This document shows, one piece after another, positions 37,143-44,718 of a stretch of DNA of 64,000 nt. Below the pieces are notes generated by a model that did no database searches, was not told where the DNA came from, and saw nothing but the letters and a program-made list of their open reading frames with translations. The stretch's first letter is position 1; each line of letters begins with the position of its first letter. This stretch comes from Hyphomicrobiales bacterium (GTDB lineage: Bacteria; Pseudomonadota; Alphaproteobacteria; Rhizobiales; Rhizobiaceae): NCBI GenBank assembly GCA_900468285.1, contig UBTF01000010.1, positions 62,001 through 126,000 on the forward strand, given 5' to 3'. The position numbers were made by a program, and so were the translations under genes.

Positions 37143-38348
37143 ATGAATAAAGATATGGCGGCATCGGGTAAGGATAACCCAAAATGGCGTCTTATTCGGC
37201 AGGATGACGCCGAAGCCGGGAAACCAACTTTCCCCGAACTTTTTTTCGACCTTGTTTTCGTTTTTGCCCTCATCCAGCTTTCGCACACGCTTGCAAAAGA
37301 CTTTGGCTCGACGGCCCTTCTCGAAGCAGGGCTTTTGATTCTGGCGCTCTGGTGGCTCTGGGTTCAGATAACCTGGCTCACCAACCTCCTGAATACAGAG
37401 GCAGGGCTGGTGCGCCTGTTTCTGTTTTCGGTAATGTTCGCGGGCGTTCTGCTCGCCATCGCGTTGCCCAAAGCGTTTGAGGACCAAAGCCTCATCTTTG
37501 CGGTGATCTATAGCACGATGCAGATTATGCGCTCTCTGTTTGCGCTTTATGTCTTCAAAGGTGTCGATCACGAAAACTCGCTGACATTCGCGCGAATGGC
37601 GCTGTGGCTCGCTGTTTCCAGTGTCTTTTGGATCGCAGGGGGGCTGGCGGGCAGTCTGGGAGCGCAAATTGCGTTGTGGAGCGTTGCAATCGGTATCGAA
37701 TATCTTGGTCCTATCGCCAAATATTATTTCCCGGGACTGAAAACCGGAAAGGATGAGAAACTTCACCTTTCCGGCGAGCATCTGGCCGAACGGTGCGCAC
37801 TTTTCGTCATCATCTGTCTTGGCGAAACCATCCTGACGACGGGCCGCACGGCCACCGACTACATGAATTCCAGCCTGACCTTCGTCGTTTTCTGTTCAGC
37901 CTTTGGAAGTACGGTTCTGATGTGGTGGATCTATTTCCATCATGGGCAGGAAAAGGCTTCCGAGAAGGTTGAAGAGACGGAAGAGCCGGAGAAAATTGCT
38001 CAGAACCTTTTCAGTTATGGACATCTGCCAATCGTCGCCGGGATCATTCTGACAGCAGTTGGAGAGGACTTCAGCCTCTCTCACAGCTACGAACATTCGA
38101 CCTTGCGGGAGGCGTCCGCCATTGTGGGTGGGCCGATACTGTTCCTGGCGGGCAATATCGGCGTGAAGATTGCCGCTTCCTACATCAGGCCTGTTTCGCA
38201 TTTTGTCGGCATCGCCGTTCTATGCGTGCTTCTTCTGCTTCAGGGGATGCCGCTCTACGCTCTGCAGATTTCTGCCGTCAGTGTGCTTCTCCTCGTTGCA
38301 GGCTGGGAGTATTTTGCGCTCAGGAAACAGGCGCCGACCGTCGCTTAA
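37143..38348 (+). CDS. ltrA: Low temperature requirement A (LtrA) family membrane protein
   Basis: The 401-residue protein has about a dozen hydrophobic segments. The conserved N-terminal motif FPELFFDLVFVFALIQLSH and the ERCALFVIICLGETIL segment define the LtrA family. The name comes from a Listeria locus needed for growth in the cold; the biochemical function is unknown. I chose the ATG at 37143, preceded by AAAGG, since the longer frame begins with a cysteine-containing stretch not typical of the family. Confidence 0.88.
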   Translation: MNKDMAASGKDNPKWRLIRQDDAEAGKPTFPELFFDLVFVFALIQLSHTLAKDFGSTALLEAGLLILALWWLWVQITWLTNLLNTEAGLVRLFLFSVMFAGVLLAIALPKAFEDQSLIFAVIYSTMQIMRSLFALYVFKGVDHENSLTFARMALWLAVSSVFWIAGGLAGSLGAQIALWSVAIGIEYLGPIAKYYFPGLKTGKDEKLHLSGEHLAERCALFVIICLGETILTTGRTATDYMNSSLTFVVFCSAFGSTVLMWWIYFHHGQEKASEKVEETEEPEKIAQNLFSYGHLPIVAGIILTAVGEDFSLSHSYEHSTLREASAIVGGPILFLAGNIGVKIAASYIRPVSHFVGIAVLCVLLLLQGMPLYALQISAVSVLLLVAGWEYFALRKQAPTVA

Positions 38349-38362
38349 TTGCGGCGGGGCGA

Positions 38363-38917
38363 TCATTCCGTGTTGAAGTGGGCAATGAGTTCGGCCGTAT
38401 TTTTTACGCCGGATGCCTTTATCAGCCGCGACCGATGCGACTCTATGGTTCTGGTTGAAAGGCCAAGCTCATCGGCGATTGCCCTGTTCGTCTTGCCTTG
38501 AGATACAAGAGCGACGATCTGCTGTTGACGATCGGTAAGGTGCAGTCGATCTTGTGCGAAGGGTCGTGACAGGGGCTGGAAGCAATAGAGTGCCTGCGCA
38601 AATGGATCGACCGGATGGCGTGTTCGGCCATGAACCTGGCACCAGAAGCGCCTGCCATCGCTGGCCGTCATGATGCGCTCGTCGTAATAGACCTGTCCTT
38701 CGGCGAGATGGACCTTCCACATCGCGCCGGTCCGAACGAAGTCGGCGTGCTTGGGATAAAGCCGCGCAAAACTCTGATCGATCAGATCACGCTTGGGATA
38801 GCCGAACAGTCGCGCAAACTCTTCGTTGCAATCCCGGATGATGCGATGTGTGGCATAGACCATTGGCACCGGCATCTCCGCCAGCGCAAAACGTTGATCC
38901 TGAGCCTCGTCCCTCAT
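38363..38917 (-). CDS. PAS-LuxR transcriptional regulator
   Basis: This 184-residue regulator has a PAS domain (about residues 10-115; IIRDCNEEFARLFGYPKRDL) and a C-terminal LuxR helix-turn-helix (LTDRQQQIVALVSQGKTNRA then STRTIESHRSRL). It has no receiver domain. It is divergent from scoAB with about 100 bases between, so control of that operon is plausible. An inverted repeat GGCGGAA (38961-38967) and TTCCGCC (38989-38995) lies in the shared region. Confidence 0.9.
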   Translation of the reverse strand: MRDEAQDQRFALAEMPVPMVYATHRIIRDCNEEFARLFGYPKRDLIDQSFARLYPKHADFVRTGAMWKVHLAEGQVYYDERIMTASDGRRFWCQVHGRTRHPVDPFAQALYCFQPLSRPFAQDRLHLTDRQQQIVALVSQGKTNRAIADELGLSTRTIESHRSRLIKASGVKNTAELIAHFNTE

Positions 38918-39022
38918 GAAGTCTCCCCCGAATTTGCAGTATAAATACGGCTAACCGGGCGGCGGAATCAAGCTTACCTTTTTTGCTCTTCCGCCAGATC
39001 GTGCGGGGGTAAAGGAGGAGAC

Positions 39023-39739
39023 ATGAGTAAGCTGAAAGCGACCGCAGCGGAGGCGCTGGCGGACGTCTTGCGAGACGGCATGACCATAATGTCGGGCGGG
39101 TTCGGCCTGTGCGGTATTCCCACAAGCCTGATAGAAGCCATTCGCCTTTCCGGCGTGAAAGACCTCACAGTCATATCCAACAACGCCGGTGTTGATGGTT
39201 ATGGGCTTGGCGTCCTGCTGGAAACGAGACAGATCAGGAAAATGATTTCGTCCTATGTGGGGGAAAACAAGCTGTTCGCCGAGCAATTCCTGTCCGGCGC
39301 GCTTGAGCTTGAATTTAACCCGCAGGGAACGCTGGCCGAAAGAATTCGCGCGGGTGGTGCAGGTATTCCTGCCTTTTTTACCAAAACCGGCGTCGGCACC
39401 TTGATTGCCGAAGGCAAGGAAGTCCGCCGTTTCGGCGACAGCGATTACATCATGGAAACGGGTCTGTTTGCCGATCTGGCAATCGTTCATGCCTATAAGG
39501 GCGATAGCGAGGGCAATCTCGTTTACCGGAAAACAGCCCGCAACTTCAATCCGGTGATGGCAACGGCGGCAAAGCTGACTGTCGCCGAGATCGAGCATCT
39601 GGTGCCGCTCGGGGAGATTGACCCGGATCACGTGCATACCCCCGGCATTTTCGTTCAGAGACTGGTGCATGTGCCGAACCCGGCAAAGCGGATAGAGCAG
39701 CGCACCACAAGACCCAGATCGCAGAAGGAGGCTGTGTAG
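39023..39739 (+). CDS. scoA: Succinyl-CoA:3-ketoacid CoA-transferase subunit A
   Basis: Subunit A has 238 residues. The glycine-rich [15 protein letters not shown] motif and the C-terminal [19 protein letters not shown] segment are typical of succinyl-CoA:3-ketoacid transferases rather than 3-oxoadipate ones. With subunit B it moves CoA from succinyl-CoA to acetoacetate, opening ketone bodies and polyhydroxybutyrate breakdown products to central metabolism. GGAGGAG precedes the ATG. Confidence 0.93.
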   Translation: MSKLKATAAEALADVLRDGMTIMSGGFGLCGIPTSLIEAIRLSGVKDLTVISNNAGVDGYGLGVLLETRQIRKMISSYVGENKLFAEQFLSGALELEFNPQGTLAERIRAGGAGIPAFFTKTGVGTLIAEGKEVRRFGDSDYIMETGLFADLAIVHAYKGDSEGNLVYRKTARNFNPVMATAAKLTVAEIEHLVPLGEIDPDHVHTPGIFVQRLVHVPNPAKRIEQRTTRPRSQKEAV

Positions 39740-39740
39740 G

Positions 39741-40400
39741 ATGGCCTGGACACGAGAACAGATGGCGGCACGGGCTGCAAAGGAATTACAGGACGGCTTC
39801 TACGTCAACCTTGGAATAGGCATTCCCACCCTTGTCGCCAACTACATCCCGGATGGAATGGAAGTGACGCTGCAAAGCGAAAACGGAATGCTTGGCATGG
39901 GCCCTTTTCCTTTTGAAGGAGAAGAAGATCCAGATCTCATCAACGCCGGGAAACAGACGATTACCGAACTTGCAAAGACGAGTTATTTTTCCTCGGCAGA
40001 CAGCTTTGCAATGGTGCGGGGCGGCCATATCGACCTTTCGATACTGGGGGCGATGCAGGTCTCGCAGAGTGGCGACCTCGCGAACTGGATGATCCCGGGC
40101 AAGATGGTAAAGGGTATGGGCGGTGCCATGGATCTTGTCGCCGGCGTCAAGCGTGTCGTCGTGGTGATGGAGCACGAGGCTAAGGGCGAGCCGAAATTGC
40201 TCAGCGAGTGCAATCTACCTTTGACCGGCACCCGGGTTACGGATCTCGTCATTACCGATCTCGGCGTTTTTACGGTTGCCCGCCAGGGACCTCCGAGCCT
40301 CACGCTGATCGAGCTGGCTGAAGGTGTTTCTGTGGAGGAAATCCGCGCGAAGACCGAGGCGTCGTTCAGCGTTGCACCAGAACTCGTGGCGCGCGGATGA
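39741..40400 (+). CDS. scoB: Succinyl-CoA:3-ketoacid CoA-transferase subunit B
   Basis: Subunit B has 219 residues and contains the catalytic glutamate in SENGMLGMG, plus [15 protein letters not shown] near the N-terminus. It starts one base after the scoA stop, with AAGGAGG inside the end of scoA. The pair is complete and probably a two-gene operon. Confidence 0.94.
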   Translation: MAWTREQMAARAAKELQDGFYVNLGIGIPTLVANYIPDGMEVTLQSENGMLGMGPFPFEGEEDPDLINAGKQTITELAKTSYFSSADSFAMVRGGHIDLSILGAMQVSQSGDLANWMIPGKMVKGMGGAMDLVAGVKRVVVVMEHEAKGEPKLLSECNLPLTGTRVTDLVITDLGVFTVARQGPPSLTLIELAEGVSVEEIRAKTEASFSVAPELVARG

Positions 40401-40485
40401 GATCTTCGTCGTTTGACGAGCCGACTCTATCATCCATGCGCCAGTTGCATGGCCGTTGTGAAACCTTGTGTCTTATCGAATAGCT

Positions 40486-40493
40486 GGAGGAGG
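40486..40493 (+). promoter_or_regulatory. GGAGGAGG element in the DUF1127 leader, complementary to the downstream loop motif
   Basis: This 8-mer lies 79 bases before the DUF1127 start codon, with no start codon suitably placed after it. It is the exact complement of CCTCCTCC, present in all four RNA hairpin loops downstream. It could be a pairing site, or coincidence. Confidence 0.3.
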
Positions 40494-40572
40494 CCTATAT
40501 TCCAGTCATCGAAACGACGTTGGGACCGAGACCGGTAGCTGACGTCAAGATACCTCACGAAAGGGGATCATC

Positions 40573-40719
40573 ATGAACGTAGCACGCTCTTTCAACAATT
40601 GGCGCAAGTATCGTCAGACCGTAACCGAACTGGGCCGTATGAGCACACGCGAGTTGCAGGATCTCGGCATCAGCCGCGCAGACATTCACAGCGTTGCCCG
40701 GGCATCCGTCGGCCGTTAA
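40573..40719 (+). CDS. DUF1127 small protein
   Basis: This gene encodes 48 residues. The arginine-rich N-terminus (FNNWRKYRQT) and the ELGRMSTRELQDLGISRADI segment are the DUF1127 (YjiS-like) signature. Proteins of this family in alphaproteobacteria are small, basic and often stress-linked; the Rhodobacter sphaeroides member CcaF1 is encoded just upstream of CcsR RNAs and binds RNA. Here too the gene is followed by CcsR-like hairpins. AAGGGGA precedes the ATG by 6 bases. Confidence 0.9.
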   Translation: MNVARSFNNWRKYRQTVTELGRMSTRELQDLGISRADIHSVARASVGR

Positions 40720-40750
40720 TCGCTGATTGTCTTTACAAATTGATTACATC

Positions 40751-40783
40751 GGCGCCTGCGGCAACGCGGGCGCCTTTCTTTTT
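40751..40783 (+). terminator. Rho-independent terminator after the DUF1127 gene
   Basis: GGCGCCTGCG (40751-40760) pairs fully with CGCGGGCGCC (40765-40774), with one T-G, around a GCAA tetraloop, and is followed by TTTCTTTTT. This is a textbook terminator, 31 bases after the DUF1127 stop. Any joint transcript with the RNA array would have to read through it. Confidence 0.88.
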
Positions 40784-40946
40784 CGCAGCCGTCTTTGAAG
40801 CCATGCGAAATCTGCATATCTGCGCTGCAATGAAATCTATTTATTAGGCGGTCAAAAACGATATGTTTGTCTCATCGAAGCGATGCACCTCCTCCCGCAA
40901 AGCTTCGAATTCAGACGGTCCATCCTCCTCCCAGGGTCGTCTGTCG

Positions 40947-40988
40947 GAACAGCGACACTCCTCCTCCCAGTCGTTGTTCGGTTTTTTT
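40947..40988 (+). terminator. Internal terminator formed by hairpin 3 of the RNA array
   Basis: The stem GAACAGCGAC/GTCGTTGTTC is followed by GG and seven T residues (40982-40988). This would end a three-hairpin transcript or be a site of partial termination. Confidence 0.65.
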
Positions 40989-40991
40989 CGG

Positions 40992-41027
40992 AAAGCCTGC
41001 CGCACCTCCTCCCGCGGCAGGCTTTTT
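40992..41027 (+). terminator. Final terminator formed by hairpin 4 of the RNA array
   Basis: AAAGCCTGCCG (40992-41002) pairs with CGGCAGGCTTT (41015-41025) and the T-tract runs 41023-41027, then CGTTTT. It also lies just past the converging dinB stop at 41046. Confidence 0.75.
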
Positions 41028-41045
41028 CGTTTTGACGCTGTCGGT

Positions 41046-42134
41046 TCAAAGGCCGAGATCCAGCTGATGCAGAGGGAATGCTTGTTCGGTACTGAGTGAG
41101 GACAGCGTGACCCCAAGCAGGCGTACGGGACGCTTGAAGGGATAGACGGAGGACAGCAAGGCGTCGGCAATCTCGAGTACCAACTCGATGCTCGATAGTC
41201 CCTGGGGGACAGTCCTGCTGCGTGTGGCCTGTGTGAAGTCTGAATACTTGATCTTGACCGTGACCGTCTTGCCGGTGATGTCGTGTGCTTCGCAGTAACG
41301 CCAGATTTTCTCAGCAAGAGGACGTAATTCAGTTTGGGCGGCGTCCAGCGCGTCAATATCCTGCGCGAACGTATCTTCCGCCCCTACCGATTTACGGACC
41401 CTGTCAGCCTTGACCTGTCTCTCATCGATGCCGCGCGCGATACCGTAAAAATAAGGTCCGGACTTCCCAAAATGCTGCTGCAGGAACTGAAGGCTTTTCG
41501 ATTTAAGGTCGTACCCGGTTTCTATTCCATGACGCTTCATCCGTTCGGCGGTCGCGGGTCCCACGCCGTGAAATTTCTTGACGGGCAGAGCCTCCACAAA
41601 AGCCGGGCCGTTCTTCGGTGTAATGACAGCCTGACCATTGGGTTTGTTCAGATCGCTCGCCATCTTTGCCAGGAACTTATTGTAGGAAATCCCGGCCGAC
41701 GCGTTGAGACCTGTGACAGACTTGATCCTGGCGCGAATTTCCGTCGCGATCTCAGTGGCAATCTCCATTCTCTTGAGGTTTTCGGTCACGTCCAGATAGG
41801 CTTCATCCAGCGATAGTGGCTCTATGAGGGGCGTGTATTCCGCGAATATGGCCCGGATTTGCTGCGAGACCTGCCGGTAGACTTCAAAACGAGGGGGGAC
41901 GAAAATGAGGTGCGGACACTTGCGCTTCGCCGTTACGGAGGGCATCGCGGAATGAACGCCGAAGGCTCTTGCCTCATAGCTTGCCGCTGCAACCACGCCT
42001 CTCGCAGCCGAGCCGCCGACTGCAACAGGCTGGCCACGCAGTTGCGGATTGTCACGCTGTTCAACGGAAGCGTAAAACGCATCCATGTCAACGTGAATGA
42101 TCTTTCGACTGGAGTGGGTGACCATGTCACTCAT
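41046..42134 (-). CDS. dinB: DNA polymerase IV (Y-family)
   Basis: This 362-residue error-prone polymerase copies past DNA lesions. Catalytic acidic residues are in IHVDMDAFYASVEQRD and SLDEAYLDVT. The helix-hairpin-helix segment KKFHGVGPATAERMKRHG and the little-finger domain follow. The C-terminus HQLDLGL is a likely sliding-clamp-binding motif. Starts at 42134 (no ribosome site) and 42125 (GAGTG upstream) are both possible. It converges on the small RNA array. Confidence 0.93.
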   Translation of the reverse strand: MSDMVTHSSRKIIHVDMDAFYASVEQRDNPQLRGQPVAVGGSAARGVVAAASYEARAFGVHSAMPSVTAKRKCPHLIFVPPRFEVYRQVSQQIRAIFAEYTPLIEPLSLDEAYLDVTENLKRMEIATEIATEIRARIKSVTGLNASAGISYNKFLAKMASDLNKPNGQAVITPKNGPAFVEALPVKKFHGVGPATAERMKRHGIETGYDLKSKSLQFLQQHFGKSGPYFYGIARGIDERQVKADRVRKSVGAEDTFAQDIDALDAAQTELRPLAEKIWRYCEAHDITGKTVTVKIKYSDFTQATRSRTVPQGLSSIELVLEIADALLSSVYPFKRPVRLLGVTLSSLSTEQAFPLHQLDLGL

Positions 42135-42239
42135 GGTTGGCAAACTGCGATACCGGCTGGAAACAAAAGAAGAACATAGCAGCATTCTGCAATATGTCCA
42201 ACCAGCCTTCAGGTTAGCAGCGCACTATTTTAAGGTTAG

Positions 42240-42836
42240 TCACGCTGTTGAAGGAGCGCGCAGCCCATCCATCACAAGGCGCACCAATCTGTCCGCGCGG
42301 TCACGCCAATCGGGACCTTCCGGAATGGAATATATTCCAAAAAGCGCATTTAGTACGTCATCCGCTATGATGTCGGATTTTATCAGGCCGGTTTCGACAG
42401 CTGCAGTTATCAGACGGTTGAAAGTCTGGTGCAACAGGGTCGAACCCTCGTTAAAGAGTGTCGAGTTGGATGTGAACAAAAGTTTCAGGCTGCTCGCCAT
42501 GCCACGTTTTGCAGCCATGTAGCTGACGAAACAATGCATCCACTCTTCCAGCGCCAGATCAGCCCGTTTTTCTGCCAGCAGCTCTGTTGCAGCCGTTGCG
42601 AGAATTTCCAGTTCGCGCCTGTAGACCATCTCGACAAGATGTTCGCGTGTGGGAAAATGTCTGTAGAGGGTGCCAATACCGACGCCTGCTCGGCGCGCTA
42701 TGTCTTCAAGCGACGCGGTAGAGCCCTGTTCCGAAAATGCCAATGCCGCGATCTCGATCAACTTTTCCCGGTTTTTCCGGGCGTCGGCGCGTTTTGGCAA
42801 CTCGGAAGGCGCTGAAAGGGATCGCTCCTTCGACAC
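42240..42836 (-). CDS. TetR-family transcriptional regulator
   Basis: This 198-residue regulator has the N-terminal TetR helix-turn-helix SLEDIARRAGVGIGTLYRHFP and a ligand-binding C-terminal domain. It is divergent from the molybdenum hydroxylase operon. A perfect 20-bp palindrome in the shared region is its likely operator. The inducer is unknown, perhaps an aldehyde or heterocycle that the enzyme oxidises. Confidence 0.91.
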   Translation of the reverse strand: MSKERSLSAPSELPKRADARKNREKLIEIAALAFSEQGSTASLEDIARRAGVGIGTLYRHFPTREHLVEMVYRRELEILATAATELLAEKRADLALEEWMHCFVSYMAAKRGMASSLKLLFTSNSTLFNEGSTLLHQTFNRLITAAVETGLIKSDIIADDVLNALFGIYSIPEGPDWRDRADRLVRLVMDGLRAPSTA

Positions 42837-42862
42837 TTGAATATTACTCCATGCGAAAGGAC

Positions 42863-42890
42863 TTGACGAATGAACGCAAGTCGCTAAGTT
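42863..42890 (+). promoter_or_regulatory. Probable promoter of the molybdenum hydroxylase operon
   Basis: TTGACG is followed after 16 bases by TAAGTT, directly next to the palindrome at 42891. A repressor bound there would cover the transcription start. The spacing is one base short of ideal. Confidence 0.5.
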
Positions 42891-42910
42891 AAACGGAGGC
42901 GCCTCCGTTT
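42891..42910. promoter_or_regulatory. 20-bp perfect palindrome, likely TetR operator
   Basis: AAACGGAGGCGCCTCCGTTT is a perfect inverted repeat with no spacer, 54 bases before the TetR start and 149 bases before the XdhC-type gene. TetR repressors commonly bind AAACGGA-like half-sites next to their own gene. Confidence 0.75.
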
Positions 42911-43059
42911 ATTGGGGCGCCAACCAATTCATAGTTCAGTTCTGGGGTTGCTGTCATGCACAAAGCACAAGTTCATCCCGGGAATGCCGGAAGACGTGGA
43001 ACTAACCGAGGGTCCAACGGATTGGGCGTTTATCTGGCGTCGCGACGCAGGAGCTAAAC

Positions 43060-44061
43060 ATGATACGACCCATCACCACTATCCTGCATAACGACGTGGA
43101 AGAGAACGAGTTCCCTTCGCGCCCAAGCGCAAATCAGAGCTCTCCCGAGGCCATGGTCCCGAAGAAGGCTTTCTCGACAGACGATGCGCTCACTATTTTG
43201 GGCTTTGCATCGCAGATAATGAACGAGGGTGGGCAGGTGGCTTTGTGCACACTTGTCGAAATCCGAGGTGGATCGTCGCGTCCGCTTGGAGCCCACATGG
43301 CCGTCGCCGCCAATGGTCTCTACTGCGGCTATGTCTCTGGCGGTTGCACCGAAGCGGCTGTTGCTGCCGAGGCGCTGGAGGCAATCAACAGCGGTCATGA
43401 CCGGTTCATGATGCTCGGTAATGGATCGCCTTTCTTCGATATCGTCCTTCCTTGCGGCGGTGGCATCACGGTCGCCATCCATGTTCTCAAAGATGCCGCT
43501 CCGCTGCGAACAGTCCTCGAAATGGTCAGGGGTCGCAAGGCTGCCCGCCTTAGCTATAGCCCTAGCGGGCAACGTCTGTCGGTTGGAGAAACCCACCAGA
43601 AGGCGGGCTGGGGCGACGACTCATTCGTCACCTGTTACCGCCCTGCCGTTCGCGTCGTCCTGTCCGGTCGCTCACTGGAAGTCGAGATGGCGGCCAGTGT
43701 CGCGAGAGCTGCCGGTTACGAAGTTTTTCTACAGGATCAGGCCGGGCCCGACGGGTTCGACATCTCCCTGATCGACGACGACACTGCGGTCGCGCTTTTG
43801 CAGCATGATCTGGAGCTGGAAATGCCGGTTCTAGAAGCGGCGCTGTCAAAAACGCCCTTCTATGTGGGCGCGCTTGGCAGCAGCCGCACGCACGAGAAAC
43901 GCACTGAAAGACTGCGAGATGCCGGCGTCGCGCCCGAGGTCATCAGTAAGATCAAAGCGCCGATCGGCTTGTTTGGAAAGGCAAGGGATGCTCGATCTCT
44001 CGCACTGTCGGTAATTGCTGATATCGCAGCCTGTCGCCAGGCTGCTCTGTCTGCAAGCTAG
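43060..44061 (+). CDS. paoD: XdhC/PaoD-type molybdenum cofactor chaperone
   Basis: This 333-residue protein belongs to the XdhC/CoxI family, which modifies and inserts the molybdenum cofactor into hydroxylases of the xanthine dehydrogenase family. The N-terminal domain has EIRGGSSRPLGAHMAV and CGYVSGGCTEAAVAAEA. The C-terminal Rossmann domain ends with FYVGALGSSRTHEKR. CAGGAG precedes the ATG. In E. coli paoD is the last gene of its operon; here it is the first. Confidence 0.88.
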   Translation: MIRPITTILHNDVEENEFPSRPSANQSSPEAMVPKKAFSTDDALTILGFASQIMNEGGQVALCTLVEIRGGSSRPLGAHMAVAANGLYCGYVSGGCTEAAVAAEALEAINSGHDRFMMLGNGSPFFDIVLPCGGGITVAIHVLKDAAPLRTVLEMVRGRKAARLSYSPSGQRLSVGETHQKAGWGDDSFVTCYRPAVRVVLSGRSLEVEMAASVARAAGYEVFLQDQAGPDGFDISLIDDDTAVALLQHDLELEMPVLEAALSKTPFYVGALGSSRTHEKRTERLRDAGVAPEVISKIKAPIGLFGKARDARSLALSVIADIAACRQAALSAS

Positions 44062-44187
44062 CATCCCTGCTCGCCGCACGCCTGGCAGGCGTCGGCGTCA
44101 ATACCTCATCAATGATCTCAATCACCCCGTGGAGACTCACGTCTTACGGCCACGTCACCGCTCATGCGCGGATAATGGAGATGTCCT

Positions 44188-44718
44188 ATGCATTTCAAGA
44201 TCAACGGAGCATCGGTCGAAGTGGAGGCGGATATCCGTACTTCCCTGCTCGATCTCATGCGAAACTATCTAGGTTTCACCGGAACGAAAAAGGGGTGCGA
44301 TCAGGGTGCCTGCGGTGCCTGTACGGTGCTTGTCGATGGAGAGCGTATCAATTCCTGTCTTGCACTCGCAGTTCAATATCAGGGTAGAAGCATCACGACC
44401 GTCGAAGGGCTCGCAAGCGATGGCCATCTGCATCCCTTGCAGAAAGCGTTCATTGAGCATGACGGTTTTCAATGTGGTTACTGCACACCCGGCCAGCTCT
44501 GCTCGGCCATCGGCATGGCCGGTGAGATTGATCGGAATATTCCAAGCTCCGTTTCGAACGATTTAAACGGGGCGAATGTAGAACTCAGCGACATCGAAAT
44601 CCGTGAGCGGATGAGCGGTAATATCTGTCGATGCGGAGCCTATAACGGCATTGTCGAAGCGATTTCCGAAACCCTGCGTGACAGCTCGTCTGCATCCGAA
44701 GCGAGGGCTCGGGCATGA
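44188..44718 (+). CDS. paoA: Molybdenum hydroxylase 2Fe-2S subunit (PaoA-like)
   Basis: The 176-residue subunit binds two 2Fe-2S clusters. The plant-ferredoxin-type cysteines are in KKGCDQGACGACTVL and the second set in FQCGYCTPGQ and NICRCGAY. Unlike E. coli PaoA, it has no twin-arginine signal, since the protein begins directly with MHFKINGASVEVEAD, so the enzyme should be cytoplasmic. It overlaps the FAD subunit gene by four bases. Confidence 0.92.
   Translation: MHFKINGASVEVEADIRTSLLDLMRNYLGFTGTKKGCDQGACGACTVLVDGERINSCLALAVQYQGRSITTVEGLASDGHLHPLQKAFIEHDGFQCGYCTPGQLCSAIGMAGEIDRNIPSSVSNDLNGANVELSDIEIRERMSGNICRCGAYNGIVEAISETLRDSSSASEARARA

Larger units (their letters stand above)
40875..41027 (+). 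ncRNA. Tandem array of four CcsR/'cuckoo'-like small RNA hairpins
   Basis: Four successive hairpins each hold CCTCCTCCC in the loop. H1 is 40875-40908 (stem TCGAAGC/GCTTCGA, motif 40888-40896). H2 is 40912-40943 (10-bp stem, motif 40924-40932). H3 is 40947-40979 (10-bp stem, motif 40960-40968). H4 is 40992-41025 (11-bp stem, motif 41005-41013). The motifs are 36, 36 and 45 bases apart. Stem sequences differ but pairing is kept, so structure and loop are under selection. H3 and H4 end in T-tracts, fixing the plus strand. The arrangement after a DUF1127 gene matches the CcsR (cuckoo) family, whose loop resembles an anti-Shine-Dalgarno sequence. Confidence 0.85.

Noticed and set aside
36851-37288. 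Overlapping open frames on both strands before the LtrA-like gene
   Set aside because: They overlap the start of the LtrA-like gene in another frame and show no family features.
40795-40822. Sigma-70-type promoter (TTGAAG-N16-TATCTG) for the RNA array
   Set aside because: The match is weak and by eye; kept only as a hypothesis in a finding, not as a feature.
40875-41027. CRISPR array
   Set aside because: The repeated unit is only a 9-base loop motif inside different hairpins. There are no constant 20-40 base repeats, no spacers and no cas genes.
40844-41356. A 170-residue minus-strand frame across the RNA array and dinB end
   Set aside because: It is explained by antisense of the repeated CCTCCTCCC hairpins and by an alternative frame of dinB.
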